Shown here: piece after piece, positions 1 through 7,460 of the stretch
Numbering within the stretch: position 1 is the stretch's first letter
How the letters are laid out: each line of letters begins with the position of its first letter
DNA from: an uncultured Oscillospiraceae bacterium
Lineage (GTDB): Bacteria; Bacillota; Clostridia; Oscillospirales; Oscillospiraceae
DNA length: 38,981 nucleotides
Direction: 5' to 3'
NCBI GenBank assembly: GCA_947589545.1
Contig: CANQBA010000039.1
Coordinates: 1-38,981, forward strand
Made by a program: the position numbers and the translations under genes
The notes under the pieces: model-generated
The model's database searches: none
Told to the model about the DNA's origin: nothing
The model's input: the letters and a program-made list of their open reading frames with translations, nothing else

Positions 1-3
1 ATT

Positions 4-35
4 CCTCCATGATTCTCACCTCACGCACTATTGTA
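4..35 (-). promoter_or_regulatory. Promoter and ribosome site of a minus-strand gene lying left of the window
   Basis: Reading leftward there is an extended -10 element (TGGTACAAT, hexamer at 30-35) and then GGAGG at 4-8, just before the window edge. No good -35 is visible at 17 bp, which is usual for extended -10 promoters. The gene itself is outside the window. Confidence 0.5.
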
Positions 36-76
36 CCACATTTGAGGGGGAAATGGGAGGTTTTTTGACAGACTGA

Positions 77-108
77 CGCGGCCCGCCTTTCCGGCGGGCC
101 GCGTTTTT
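77..108 (+). terminator. GC-rich hairpin with T tract
   Basis: An 11-bp perfect stem (77-87 with 93-103) is followed by five T on the plus strand. The neighbouring genes read leftward, and in that direction the hairpin has no T tract. It may still mark the 3' end of the ferredoxin gene or insulate the left-hand promoter. The hairpin is certain; the direction of action is not. Confidence 0.6.
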
Positions 109-121
109 ACGCCTCTTGCGG

Positions 122-835
122 TCAGTTATCCAGAAGCTTCCCGTCCACGGAGACAGTGATCACCTGCCAGGGGATAAATTTTCCGCTGTCCTTCATCGCC
201 CGGATCGCCGCGTTTTCCAGCCCGCCGCAGCAGGGCACCTCCATACGGACGACGGTGACGCTCTTCACGTCGTTGTGCCGGATAATCTCCGTGAGCTTCT
301 CCGCGTAATCCACGCCGTCCAGCTTGGGACAGCCGATCAGGGTGACGCGCCCGCGCATGAATTCCCGGTGCAGGGCGGCGTAGGCGTAGGCAGTGCAGTC
401 GGCGGCGATCAGCAGCTTCGCCCCGTCAAAATACGGCGCGGCGGTGGGCGCCAGCTTGATCTGGACGGGCCAGTTGCGCAGCTGGGAGGGGGTCTGTCCG
501 GCCTCCACCGGGGGCGTCTCCTCCGCCGGCCGCAGCTCCCGGAGCCTTGTCCCCGGGCACCCGCCGGGATGGGGCGGACGCGGCGCGGGTTTTTCCCGGT
601 GGAGTCTGTGCTCCGCCACGGCCTTTTCGTCGTAAGCGGCGGCCTCCCGCTCCTCAAAGGTAAGGGCCCCGGTGGGGCACTCCGGCAGGCAGTCGCCCAT
701 CCCGTCGCAATAGTCGTCCCGCAGGAGTCTGGCCTTGCCGTCCACCAGGGCGATAGCCCCCTCGTGGCAGGCATCAGCGCAGGCCCCGCACCCGTTGCAC
801 TTCTCCTCGTCGATATGAATGATCTTTCGTACCAT
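122..835 (-). CDS. 4Fe-4S ferredoxin-type protein with C-terminal CCGG domain
   Basis: A 237-residue cytoplasmic iron-sulfur protein. The N-terminus carries two cluster motifs: C13-x2-C16-x2-C19-x3-C23, and a second, more widely spaced set (C43, C49, C53-Pro). A variable Pro/Arg-rich linker follows (about 75-115), then a conserved C-terminal domain with CPKLDG and a VPCCGG motif near residue 195. Proteins of this layout are common in anaerobic Firmicutes and are thought to be electron carriers or redox sensors; the exact partner is unknown. The start is supported by GGGAGGA about 8 nt upstream. It appears to be transcribed alone from its own promoter. No gene overlaps it. Confidence 0.85.
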   Translation of the reverse strand: MVRKIIHIDEEKCNGCGACADACHEGAIALVDGKARLLRDDYCDGMGDCLPECPTGALTFEEREAAAYDEKAVAEHRLHREKPAPRPPHPGGCPGTRLRELRPAEETPPVEAGQTPSQLRNWPVQIKLAPTAAPYFDGAKLLIAADCTAYAYAALHREFMRGRVTLIGCPKLDGVDYAEKLTEIIRHNDVKSVTVVRMEVPCCGGLENAAIRAMKDSGKFIPWQVITVSVDGKLLDN

Positions 836-864
836 ACTCCGTTCCTCCCTTTTAGAGTACCTCC

Positions 865-893
865 AGTATACGCCACATCCGCCGAAATGTACA
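865..893 (-). promoter_or_regulatory. Promoter of the ferredoxin-type gene
   Basis: On the minus strand TGTACA (888-893) and TATACT (865-870) are separated by 17 bp and lie about 30 nt before the start codon. The -10 is good and the -35 moderate. Confidence 0.55.
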
Positions 894-996
894 CCCCTTT
901 TTCCGTTCCGCCAAAGCTTTCGGAGGGAAGGGCGCTCGAGGGGAGCTGTTAGGATCCCCTCGAAACGACATCATGGAGCCGCAAAAAGTACCGCCC

Positions 997-1013
997 TCAG
1001 CCTGTCGACAAAC
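997..1013. repeat. Solitary IS1182-type terminal sequence
   Basis: TCAGCCTGTCGACAAAC here is identical over 17 bp to 38620-38636, the outer end of the IS1182-family transposase gene at the right edge. No transposase lies next to this copy, so it is probably the end left behind by a deleted or rearranged insertion sequence. Confidence 0.6.
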
Positions 1014-1028
1014 CCACCCCTACCCACG

Positions 1029-1058
1029 GCAATGTCATTAAGTTAACATTCCTACCCC
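1029..1058. repeat. Left copy of a 30-bp inverted repeat (partner 4068-4097)
   Basis: Reverse-complemented, this stretch matches 4068-4097 at about 27 of 30 positions, including an exact 18-bp core TTAACTTAATGACATTGC. The two copies enclose the LRR pseudogene and the IS4 remnant. Both lie next to IS1182-type sequence, so they are probably part of the subterminal region of that element. Confidence 0.6.
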
Positions 1059-1185
1059 TATTCGTTGACCAATGATTACGCACTCCAAACGGAATGTTTA
1101 GCGGCGGAAAAAGTGAAAAGGCTCTCCGGCTTTTGGGGCCGGGGGGGCCTTTTTTGGGATATGTATAGATTTTAGCGGAAAGTGC

Positions 1186-1214
1186 TTGCAATTCGGGCGG
1201 GAACGCTGTAAAAT
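1186..1214 (+). promoter_or_regulatory. Promoter of the LRR lipoprotein leader
   Basis: TTGCAA (1186-1191), 17 bp, TAAAAT (1209-1214). Transcription would start near 1221, about 260 nt before the LRR coding region, giving an unusually long untranslated leader. Confidence 0.6.
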
Positions 1215-1237
1215 AAAACCAGAAACGCGAAAGCGGG

Positions 1238-1401
1238 CAGGACACGGCGGGTTGCCGCCCGCCATGTCCCTGTGATGAGTGTTCGCGGCACTCAACACAA
1301 CAGTCGAAACGACCGCACCACGCTTCTATTATACCTGTGTCTCCGCGCTTTTTCACGGGCGGAAATGCGGTGTTGAGGTTAAACACTCAACGCCGCTTTT
1401 T
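1238..1401 (+). promoter_or_regulatory. Structured leader with internal terminator (candidate attenuator or small RNA)
   Basis: Three structures lie between the promoter and the LRR gene: a long GC-rich hairpin (1238-1272), a small GAGTG/CACTC hairpin (1277-1293), and an intrinsic terminator with an 11-bp stem (1367-1377 with 1386-1396) followed by TTTTT. CACTCAAC occurs twice (1289-1296 and 1384-1391), and both copies can pair with GTTGAG at 1372-1377. The upstream copy could therefore act as an anti-terminator strand. No known riboswitch consensus was recognised. It may equally be a free-standing RNA of about 180 nt. Confidence 0.45.
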
Positions 1402-1480
1402 GCGTTTCCGGCATCCTCCGCGATGGGGAACATCCCCCGTCCGGCGGCACTGTCGGAAATTATGGTTGGAGGAAAGAGAC

Positions 1481-2710
1481 ACGAAAAAACTGCTTGCGCT
1501 CCTGCTGGCGCTGGCGCTTGCCCTGAGCCTCGCCGCCTGCGGGACGGGGGATGACGGCCCCGAAGGGACCGACGGCGCGAAGGAGCCCAACAAGACCGAG
1601 GGGGCCAAAGGATCGGACGCCACGGGTAGCGAACAGAAGCCGCAGACCGACCCCGACAACCCCTTAGGCATTTCCGAATCCACCCTCGCGTTCATCAAGT
1701 CCATCAACGCAGACAATGCCGAAGCCACGGGTATGTGCGGCGCGGATTTGACATGGTATTATCTCAACAACGTCCTCGTTATCCGCGGCACGGGGGAGAT
1801 GACGGACTATGATGGTCAACGGCCGGGGTAAGCGTGATTGGGAAGGGCGCCTTTCGGCATACTGAGATTAGCTCGGTCTTCCTGCCGGCAAGCCTTACCG
1901 AAATTGAGGATGAGGCGTTCATGGACTGCCTGATCACATCGATTGATTTTCCGGCAGGCCTCACCTCTATTGGAGGTGGTGCCTTTAGTGACTGTCCCCT
2001 TACTTCGGTGACTATTCCGGACGGTGTTACCTATCTCGGCGGCTTTGGAGGTTGCCCCCTCACTTCGGTGACCCTCCCGGAAGGCCTCATCTCTATTAGA
2101 GATGGTGCCTTTAGTGACTGTCCGCTCACTTCGGTGACTATTCCGGACAGTGTTATCTATCTCAGCGGCTTTGACCGTTGTCCGCTCACTTCGGTGACCA
2201 TTCCGGACGGTGTCACTCATCTCCGCGGCTTTAGCGGCTGCCCTCTCACATCGATAACGATTCCGGAGAGCGTTACCTATATTGATGATTATGCCTTTTC
2301 CGGTTGCCCGATTACTTCTTTGACAATTCCGGTAGGCATCGAAGAGATTAAGGAAAATGCCTTTAAGGACTGTCCTATTTCAACATTGGTGTTTACCGGA
2401 GGCGGCACAGAGATCGATGATACCTTCAAAGGCCTTCCCATCACATCGGTCGTCATCCCGGAAGGGGTCACAATCATTGGAATTGATGCGTTTAACGGTT
2501 GCGCGCTTACCTCGGTGACCATTCCGGCGAGTGTCACAGAAATCAAAGGGGGGTGCGTTTAGTGATTGTCCGTTGACCTCTATGACCTTCTTGGGCGATG
2601 CACCTGAATTTTGGATTGCGTACGATTTTTGCGGTATCACCATTTACTATTCCGGTTCGGGCTTCGAGCCCTATATGGAGTATAACGGGAATAACTGGGT
2701 CAAGCAATAA
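1481..2710 (+). pseudogene. BspA-like leucine-rich-repeat lipoprotein, inactivated
   Basis: The reading frame begins after a good GGAGGA site (1468-1473) but at ACG instead of ATG. It continues as a lipoprotein signal peptide ending LSLAAC, then a Pro/Glu/Lys-rich linker and the start of a BspA-type domain (VIRGTGEMTDYD). Around 1813-1831 the frame shifts and several residues typical of the family appear missing. It then runs through about nine LRR_5 repeats of the type CPLTSVTIPDGVTYL to 2547. A run of six G (2548-2553) shifts the frame again; with five G the protein would continue GGAFSDCPLTSM and end NNWVKQ at 2710. Such proteins are surface-exposed adhesins. As read, the gene cannot give the full protein unless ACG initiates and both shifts are errors or programmed. 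Confidence 0.8.
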
Positions 2711-2723
2711 CCCCAAATACACC

Positions 2724-2755
2724 GCCCCGCGCCGTTTGGCGCGGGGCATTTCATT
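2724..2755 (+). terminator. Terminator of the LRR gene
   Basis: A 10-bp perfect stem (2724-2733 with 2738-2747), a four-base loop, and a T-rich tail 14 nt after the final stop codon. Confidence 0.75.
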
Positions 2756-2942
2756 TCCAGCGATTTGGCACATTATGGCTTAGATTCTCCTTCTTATTTC
2801 CAGCCATTTCATCAAGAAATTCCGTATTGCATTATCGCCTTTTCTTGTATAAATTCCTTCTAAATAAGAAAAGATTTGCGCAATAAGGCCCTAAAACGGC
2901 TGTTTTGGGGGTGATTTTCCGGGCTTTTTCGAAAACAAACAG

Positions 2943-3712
2943 TCACGCCGCCACGCGATAGGTGAAGCCGGGGAAGGACTTGGGGCGGAGATTTCGGGCG
3001 TCCGCGCGGTTCGGTCTGACCGGCTCAGTGTACTTCACAATTTCCAGCAAAAGCCGCTCCCCATCCTTCTCCGGGGCGCGGAAATAGTCGCGGCACAGCG
3101 CCATCGCCATCTTCATGTTGACCGCGTACTCGTAAACATTCGCCGCCTTATTCTGAACGACAGCGCCCCTTACGATGCGGGAACAAAAGTTGAACATCGT
3201 CCCGCTTGGTTTGCGTTGTGGTAATTGTCATAAAGGTCACGGTCAAGCGGCATCATCGGGAGCTTTGCGACTTCCCGCATCGCTCCAGCGCCGTCTTTGA
3301 CGTGCAGGAGAAAGTCCACGTTCGGTTTCAGCACAAGGTGGGCAATCATATTGTAACTCTCATAGCCCCTGTCCATGACTATCAGCGTCTTTTCCGGGAA
3401 ACGGTGGGCGTTGAGCATCCAAACATGTGCGCCTATCTCGTCCATGTTTGGCTGTGGTTGTAGGACGCAATCATAATAAGTTTTGTTTAGCACGTCATAA
3501 AGTGGGTTGATATGGGTCTGGCAATAGCCCTTTGGGTTGCTGGCGTTGCAAACAAAGCAAGGGGAATCCGGGTCACGTGCCATATTGACCGTGGAGCCGT
3601 CCACGGCGAAAACATGGCAGCCCCGATATGTTTCCGGGTCGGGGTGGAATCTGTTGAAGTCCAGAAAGCATAAAAAGTTAACAAAAAATGAATATTTCAG
3701 ATAGCGCTAAAA
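2943..3712 (-). pseudogene. IS4-family (DDE) transposase remnant
   Basis: Read on the minus strand, the first preserved block starts inside the catalytic domain (FAVDGSTVNM around 3600, the first Asp). It continues through a conserved N-P-L-Y-D-V-L stretch and VMDRGYESYN (second Asp) and ends at 3170. A second frame (3197-2943) gives the family's C-terminus, from FNFCSRIV to PGFTYRVAA. About 100 residues between them, including the segment that carries the catalytic Glu, are gone, and the N-terminal 100 or more residues are absent upstream. The gene is doubly deleted and frameshifted and cannot be active. Confidence 0.8.
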
Positions 3713-4067
3713 AGCGGCGAAAATCATTTTTGATACATTATCTGGACTTGTTGATATTCTCCCGTTGTTGGGTTGGGGAGCGGAAAGAGCACAGAAAAAT
3801 ATTTTGACGAGACAATTCTGCTTTTGCAGGAGGCGTCCCATCGCGTGATTTTTGTGTCTACCATATTTTTTACATCGTTGCAAATACTTGTTGCAATGGA
3901 ACCACACATCATTCCGTATTGGCTTTTTTTCTAAAACCGCGTAACTTTTACATCTTTCTCACAACATGTTGATACCCCGTAAATCATAGAGCGCACAGCA
4001 ACAACGCCGTGCGCTCTATACGCTTCTTAACTTAACATCGCAGTCCTTTTCGGCAAAATACCGATTT
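3713..4067. other. AT-rich non-coding stretch with a perfect 11-bp hairpin
   Basis: No convincing gene. Short frames on the minus strand run through it without a ribosome site or recognisable domain; part may be the eroded 5' end of the IS4 element. The main feature is a hairpin with an 11-bp perfect stem (3986-3996 with 4009-4019). It has no T tract and could be a terminal structure of a lost mobile element. Confidence 0.4.
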
Positions 4068-4097
4068 GGGGTAGGGTTCTTAACTTAATGACATTGC
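4068..4097. repeat. Right copy of the 30-bp inverted repeat (partner 1029-1058)
   Basis: See the left copy: an exact shared core TTAACTTAATGACATTGC, opposite orientation. It is followed by GGGGTGAGTTTGT, which parallels GGGGTGGGTTTGT in the reverse complement of the left copy. Confidence 0.6.
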
Positions 4098-4123
4098 TAC
4101 CCACGGGGTGAGTTTGTGGTATA

Positions 4124-4606
4124 ATGGCAAGCGGAGAAGTTATCCACAACGAGGGGGACAGCTCCGAAAACGAAGAAGTTATCCCCAAAAAGAGTGCCAG
4201 GGGAAAGCTGAACCCCAACACGTCCAGGAAGAAGCGCAAGCACCGCAAGACCAGCACCGTGGATCCGGAGAGCGGATGGTTCGAGAAGGGAGAGCACAAG
4301 CATGTATTCGCGTACTCAGTCCAGACAGCCTGCGACAAGGACGGTGTGGTGTTGGGATACAGCGTCCACCCGGGGAACGAGAACGACGGCAGAGCCTTCC
4401 CGGAGCTCATGAAGGAGCTGGAGTGGCTTCCGGTAGAGATGATTGTGGGAGACACAGCATACCAGACGCCGGCGATAGCGAAGCTGCTGAAAGACATGGG
4501 TATAAAGCTGCTGAGCACCTACAAACGGCCGCAGACGAAGAAGGGGTATTTCAAAAAGACGGACTATGTTTACGACGAGTATTACGACTGCTTCATTTGC
4601 CCAAAC
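4124..4606 (+). pseudogene. IS1182-family transposase, internal fragment
   Basis: An open frame of about 160 residues matches the central catalytic part of IS1182-type DDE transposases. It has a Lys/Arg-rich stretch, DPESGWFEKGEHKH, a VIVGDTAYQTP-like segment (VGDTAYQTPAI) carrying a catalytic Asp, the YKRPQTKKG block, and YDEYYDCFICP at its end. The N-terminal 150 or so residues and everything after ICPNN are missing. At about 4604-4610 the frame passes without a stop into a serine recombinase, making a chimeric reading frame. An extended -10 (TGGTATAAT, 4109-4117 region) lies directly before it, with no good ribosome site. Confidence 0.75.
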
Positions 4607-5481
4607 AATTTCTACGCAAAGGACATTGGAACCAAGATCCGTGCCGGTTTCAGGCAAAAGCAAAAGGACGGACTAGTCATCATCCCTCCTTTTGGATATT
4701 GGAAAAACAAGAACACCGGCACGGTGGAGGTCATCGAGGAGGCCGCCGATACCGTCAAACGCATTTACAGCATGTATCTCTCCGACATTGGACTAATTCA
4801 GATCGCGCGGCAGCTCACCGCCGAGCACCGCAGAACTCCCGCTCAGCTCCAATTGGAGCTGTACAACCGTCATTTTGGCAACACCAAACCTTACATGTGG
4901 AGCTTCACCAGCGTCAAGAACATTCTTCAGGACGAGAGCTACATCGGAACGCTTACAAACCACCGGCGCGAGATAACCTCCGGCAAAACGAGCTATGTCC
5001 CCGAAGTCGAATACTACCGCCACGAGAACTTCTACCCGCCGATTGTATCAAGAGAAGATTGGCTGGCAGCGCAGGATCTTCTCTCCAAAGCTCCTTCCAA
5101 ATCTTCTGCCTCTCCCCCGTCCCGTCACCGCTACGCCGGTCTTCTTGAGTACGCCGACTGCCACACTCCCCTCGTCGCCATCAACCGCCGCTGGAAAGGC
5201 AGAACGCGCGTTGAGTACATCTGCAAAACTTATATGCGCCACAGCAAGGCCGTGTGCCCCTCCCACCGTATCCACGAGGATGTTATCAACAGCTCCTTAT
5301 ACGAAAAGCTGTCCGGGCTGCATAGCGACGCGCAAACGCCCTCTTGACCATCCAGGCGTGTCAAAAGCTCCTGTCCCTCAAGGCCCCCGCCCTCAATGCC
5401 AAACGCCTGTCCATGCTGAAGAGGGTCGCGGAGCTTGAAGCCGAAATTGATGAAATCATCTTGGAGAAATTGAAAGTGTAA
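4607..5481 (+). pseudogene. Large serine recombinase, C-terminal part only
   Basis: From the junction the frame reads FYAKDIGTKIR, the end of the resolvase helix in large serine integrases. The recombinase DNA-binding domain follows (PPFGYWKN through SYIGTLTNHRREI), then a zinc-ribbon region (about 5130-5290) in which the first expected Cys is Tyr (LLEYADC). The N-terminal catalytic domain with its Ser nucleophile is absent. The frame stops at 5347, but a +2 shift near 5325-5335 restores the normal coiled-coil tail (LLTIQACQKLLSLKAP, ending ILEKLKV at 5481). The gene is truncated and frameshifted, hence inactive. It was once the integrase of a mobile element, now lying next to tRNA-Leu. Confidence 0.8.
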
Positions 5482-5484
5482 ATT

Positions 5485-5526
5485 GAAAAAAGACGAGCCG
5501 CTTACTTCGACGGCTCGTCTTTTTTC
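5485..5526. terminator. Bidirectional terminator
   Basis: A 10-bp stem AGACGAGCCG / CGGCTCGTCT (5491-5500 with 5511-5520) has T tracts on both strands. It serves the recombinase remnant on the plus strand and the tRNA on the minus strand. Confidence 0.85.
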
Positions 5527-5528
5527 GT

Positions 5529-5612
5529 TGGTGCGGGCAACAGGATTCGAACCTGCACGGATCTCTCCAGTGGCTCCTAAGACCACCGTGGCTGCCATTA
5601 CACCATGCCCGC
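5529..5612 (-). tRNA. tRNA-Leu (anticodon UAG)
   Basis: The reverse complement folds as a complete tRNA. There is a 7-bp acceptor stem (GCGGGCA with TGCCCGC), an anticodon stem GTGGT/GCCAC around the loop CTTAGGA (anticodon TAG), a 13-nt variable arm with a GGA/TCC stem, a T arm GCAGG-TTCGAAT-CCTGT, and an encoded CCA end. The variable arm and anticodon point to Leu(CUA). The variable arm is on the short side for a tRNA-Leu. Confidence 0.9.
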
Positions 5613-5622
5613 GTACGCCGAT

Positions 5623-5651
5623 ATTTTATCACCTGTGTTTTTTCCTGTCAA
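5623..5651 (-). promoter_or_regulatory. Promoter of tRNA-Leu
   Basis: TTGACA (5646-5651 on the minus strand), exactly 17 bp, TAAAAT (5623-5628), with the mature tRNA starting 10 nt downstream. A near-consensus stable-RNA promoter. Confidence 0.85.
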
Positions 5652-5712
5652 GGCATTGCTTTTGCCGTTCAATGGGATTATACTGAAAGAAAAACACACG
5701 GAGGGCGGGCCT

Positions 5713-7371
5713 ATGAGCTGGAATACGGAATATCCACGGCCAATGATGCGGCGAGAAAGCTTTTTGCCGCTTACCGGCGGTTGGACGCTGAACGGGAAAC
5801 CTATCCGGGTGCCGTTTCCCCCGGAGGCGGCCCTGTCCGGCTTTACCGGGCATCTGACCGGCGGACTTGACTACAGGACGGTCTTCACGCTCCCCGACGG
5901 TTTCCTGACCGAGGGCCACAGGCTGATCCTCCACCTGGGGGCCGTGGATCAGACGGCGGATGTGCTGGTCAACGGCCGGCCCGTGGTCAGCCACGAGGGC
6001 GGGTATCTGCCCTTCTCCGCCGACATCACCGGCGCTCTGCGGGGCGAACGCGCGGAGCTGCGCGTCCTGGCGCGGGACACCCTCTCCCCCGCCTACCCCT
6101 ATGGCAAGCAGTCTAAAAATCCCCACGGCATGTGGTATACGCCCGTGTCCGGCATCTGGCAAACGGTTTGGCTGGAGGCGGTGCCCTCCGTGGGCGCCAT
6201 TCGCGCCCTGCGCACAGTGAGCGACCTGGAGAGCGTCACCGTCACCGTGGACACCGACGCGCCCTTCACCGTCACGGTCCCGGCGGCAGGTATCCGGGTG
6301 GAGAGCACGGAGAAGCGCGTCCAACTCCGGATCCCCTCTCCGCGCCTCTGGAGCCCGGAGGAACCGTATTTATACGATCTCACCGTGGAGACGGCCACGG
6401 ACAGGGTGTCCGGATATTTCGCCCTGCGCACCGTCACCCTCCGGGAGGCGGGGGGCCATACGCGCCTGTGCCTCAACGGCGAGCCGGTCTATCTCCACGG
6501 CGTTCTGGATCAGGGCTATTTTCAGGACGGCCTTTTCCTGCCCGCCGAGCCGGAGGAATACAAGCGCGACATCCTGCGGATGCGTGAGCTTGGCTTCAAC
6601 ACCCTCCGCAAGCATGTAAAGCTGGAGCCGGAGGCGTTCTACGCCGCCTGCGACCGGCTGGGGATGCTGGTGCTCCAGGACATGGTCAACGCCGGGGAAT
6701 ATCACCGCTTCCGCGACACGATTCTGCCGAATCTGGGCTTCACCCGCCGGAACGACAGCCGCGCCGTGGTGACAAAGCGCCAGGCGGAGCAATTCGAGGC
6801 CCAAGTCCGCGGCGCCATTGAGCGTCTTCGCCCCCACCCCTGCGTCGTCGGCTACACCATCTTCAACGAGGGCTGGGGCCAGTACGATTCCGACCGCATC
6901 TACCGCGACTGCAAAAAGGCCGACCCCACCCGGGTCTTCATCTCCGCCTCCGGGTGGTTCGCCCAGAAGGAGTCCGACGCCCGGAGCCATCACGTCTATC
7001 TGAAAACGAAGGTCTTAAAGCCCGCCAGACCGGGACAGTTCCTGATCCTCTCCGAGTGCGGGGGCTTCTCCCGGCGCGTCAAAGGCCACCTCATGAAGGG
7101 GCGGCGCAACTACGGCTACGGCAAGCGCCAGGACACTGAGGAGGAGCTGACCGGAAAAATTTCCGATCTCTATAACCGCATGGTGCTCCCCTCCATGGAC
7201 AACGGCCTGTGCGGCTCGATCTACACCCAGCTCTCCGACGTGGAGGGCGAGACCAACGGCCTCTACACCTACGACCGCCAGATCTGCAAGGTGACAAAGA
7301 GCTCCCTCCTGGAGATCGCCAAGCAGCTGAAAGTGCGCTTTGACGACCTTGTGGGGAAAAAGATGTACTAA
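5713..7371 (+). CDS. Glycoside hydrolase family 2 protein (beta-galactosidase/glucuronidase type)
   Basis: A 552-residue protein with the GH2 order: a jelly-roll sugar-binding domain (about 15-170, with NPHGMWYTPVSGIWQTVW), an immunoglobulin-like sandwich (about 175-255) and a TIM-barrel catalytic domain. FNEGWG supplies the acid/base Glu386 and LSECGG the likely nucleophile Glu448. It has no signal peptide, so it would cleave beta-linked sugars or uronides taken up into the cell. It is shorter than LacZ (about 1000 residues) and close to compact GH2 enzymes of gut Firmicutes. The start at 5713 is preferred because GGAGGGCGG lies 6-8 nt before it; an upstream in-frame ATG lacks a ribosome site. 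Which sugar is cleaved cannot be told from sequence alone. Confidence 0.85.
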   Translation: MSWNTEYPRPMMRRESFLPLTGGWTLNGKPIRVPFPPEAALSGFTGHLTGGLDYRTVFTLPDGFLTEGHRLILHLGAVDQTADVLVNGRPVVSHEGGYLPFSADITGALRGERAELRVLARDTLSPAYPYGKQSKNPHGMWYTPVSGIWQTVWLEAVPSVGAIRALRTVSDLESVTVTVDTDAPFTVTVPAAGIRVESTEKRVQLRIPSPRLWSPEEPYLYDLTVETATDRVSGYFALRTVTLREAGGHTRLCLNGEPVYLHGVLDQGYFQDGLFLPAEPEEYKRDILRMRELGFNTLRKHVKLEPEAFYAACDRLGMLVLQDMVNAGEYHRFRDTILPNLGFTRRNDSRAVVTKRQAEQFEAQVRGAIERLRPHPCVVGYTIFNEGWGQYDSDRIYRDCKKADPTRVFISASGWFAQKESDARSHHVYLKTKVLKPARPGQFLILSECGGFSRRVKGHLMKGRRNYGYGKRQDTEEELTGKISDLYNRMVLPSMDNGLCGSIYTQLSDVEGETNGLYTYDRQICKVTKSSLLEIAKQLKVRFDDLVGKKMY

Positions 7372-7389
7372 ACATTTTTGTAAAGCCGC

Positions 7390-7416
7390 GGGCCGGACGC
7401 ATGTCCGGCCCGTATT
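7390..7416 (+). terminator. Terminator between the glycosidase and histidine kinase genes
   Basis: Perfect 9-bp stem GGGCCGGAC / GTCCGGCCC (7390-7398 with 7403-7411), then GTATTTGTA. It lies between convergent genes and may act in both directions. Confidence 0.65.
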
Positions 7417-7460
7417 TGTATCAAATTTCCTCGATCTGTTTCACGCGGCGCGCCGCCGTC

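Noticed and set aside
1902-2546. Repeated 69-bp-like units in the LRR gene as a possible CRISPR or tandem DNA repeat
   Set aside because: The period matches the 23-residue LRR_5 protein repeat and similarity is at the protein level, with no constant repeat and variable spacer pattern.
4027-4663. Long open frames on the minus strand opposite the transposase/recombinase chimera
   Set aside because: They lie exactly antisense to well-conserved domains, have no ribosome site and no recognisable motif; they are shadows of the GC-rich coding strand.
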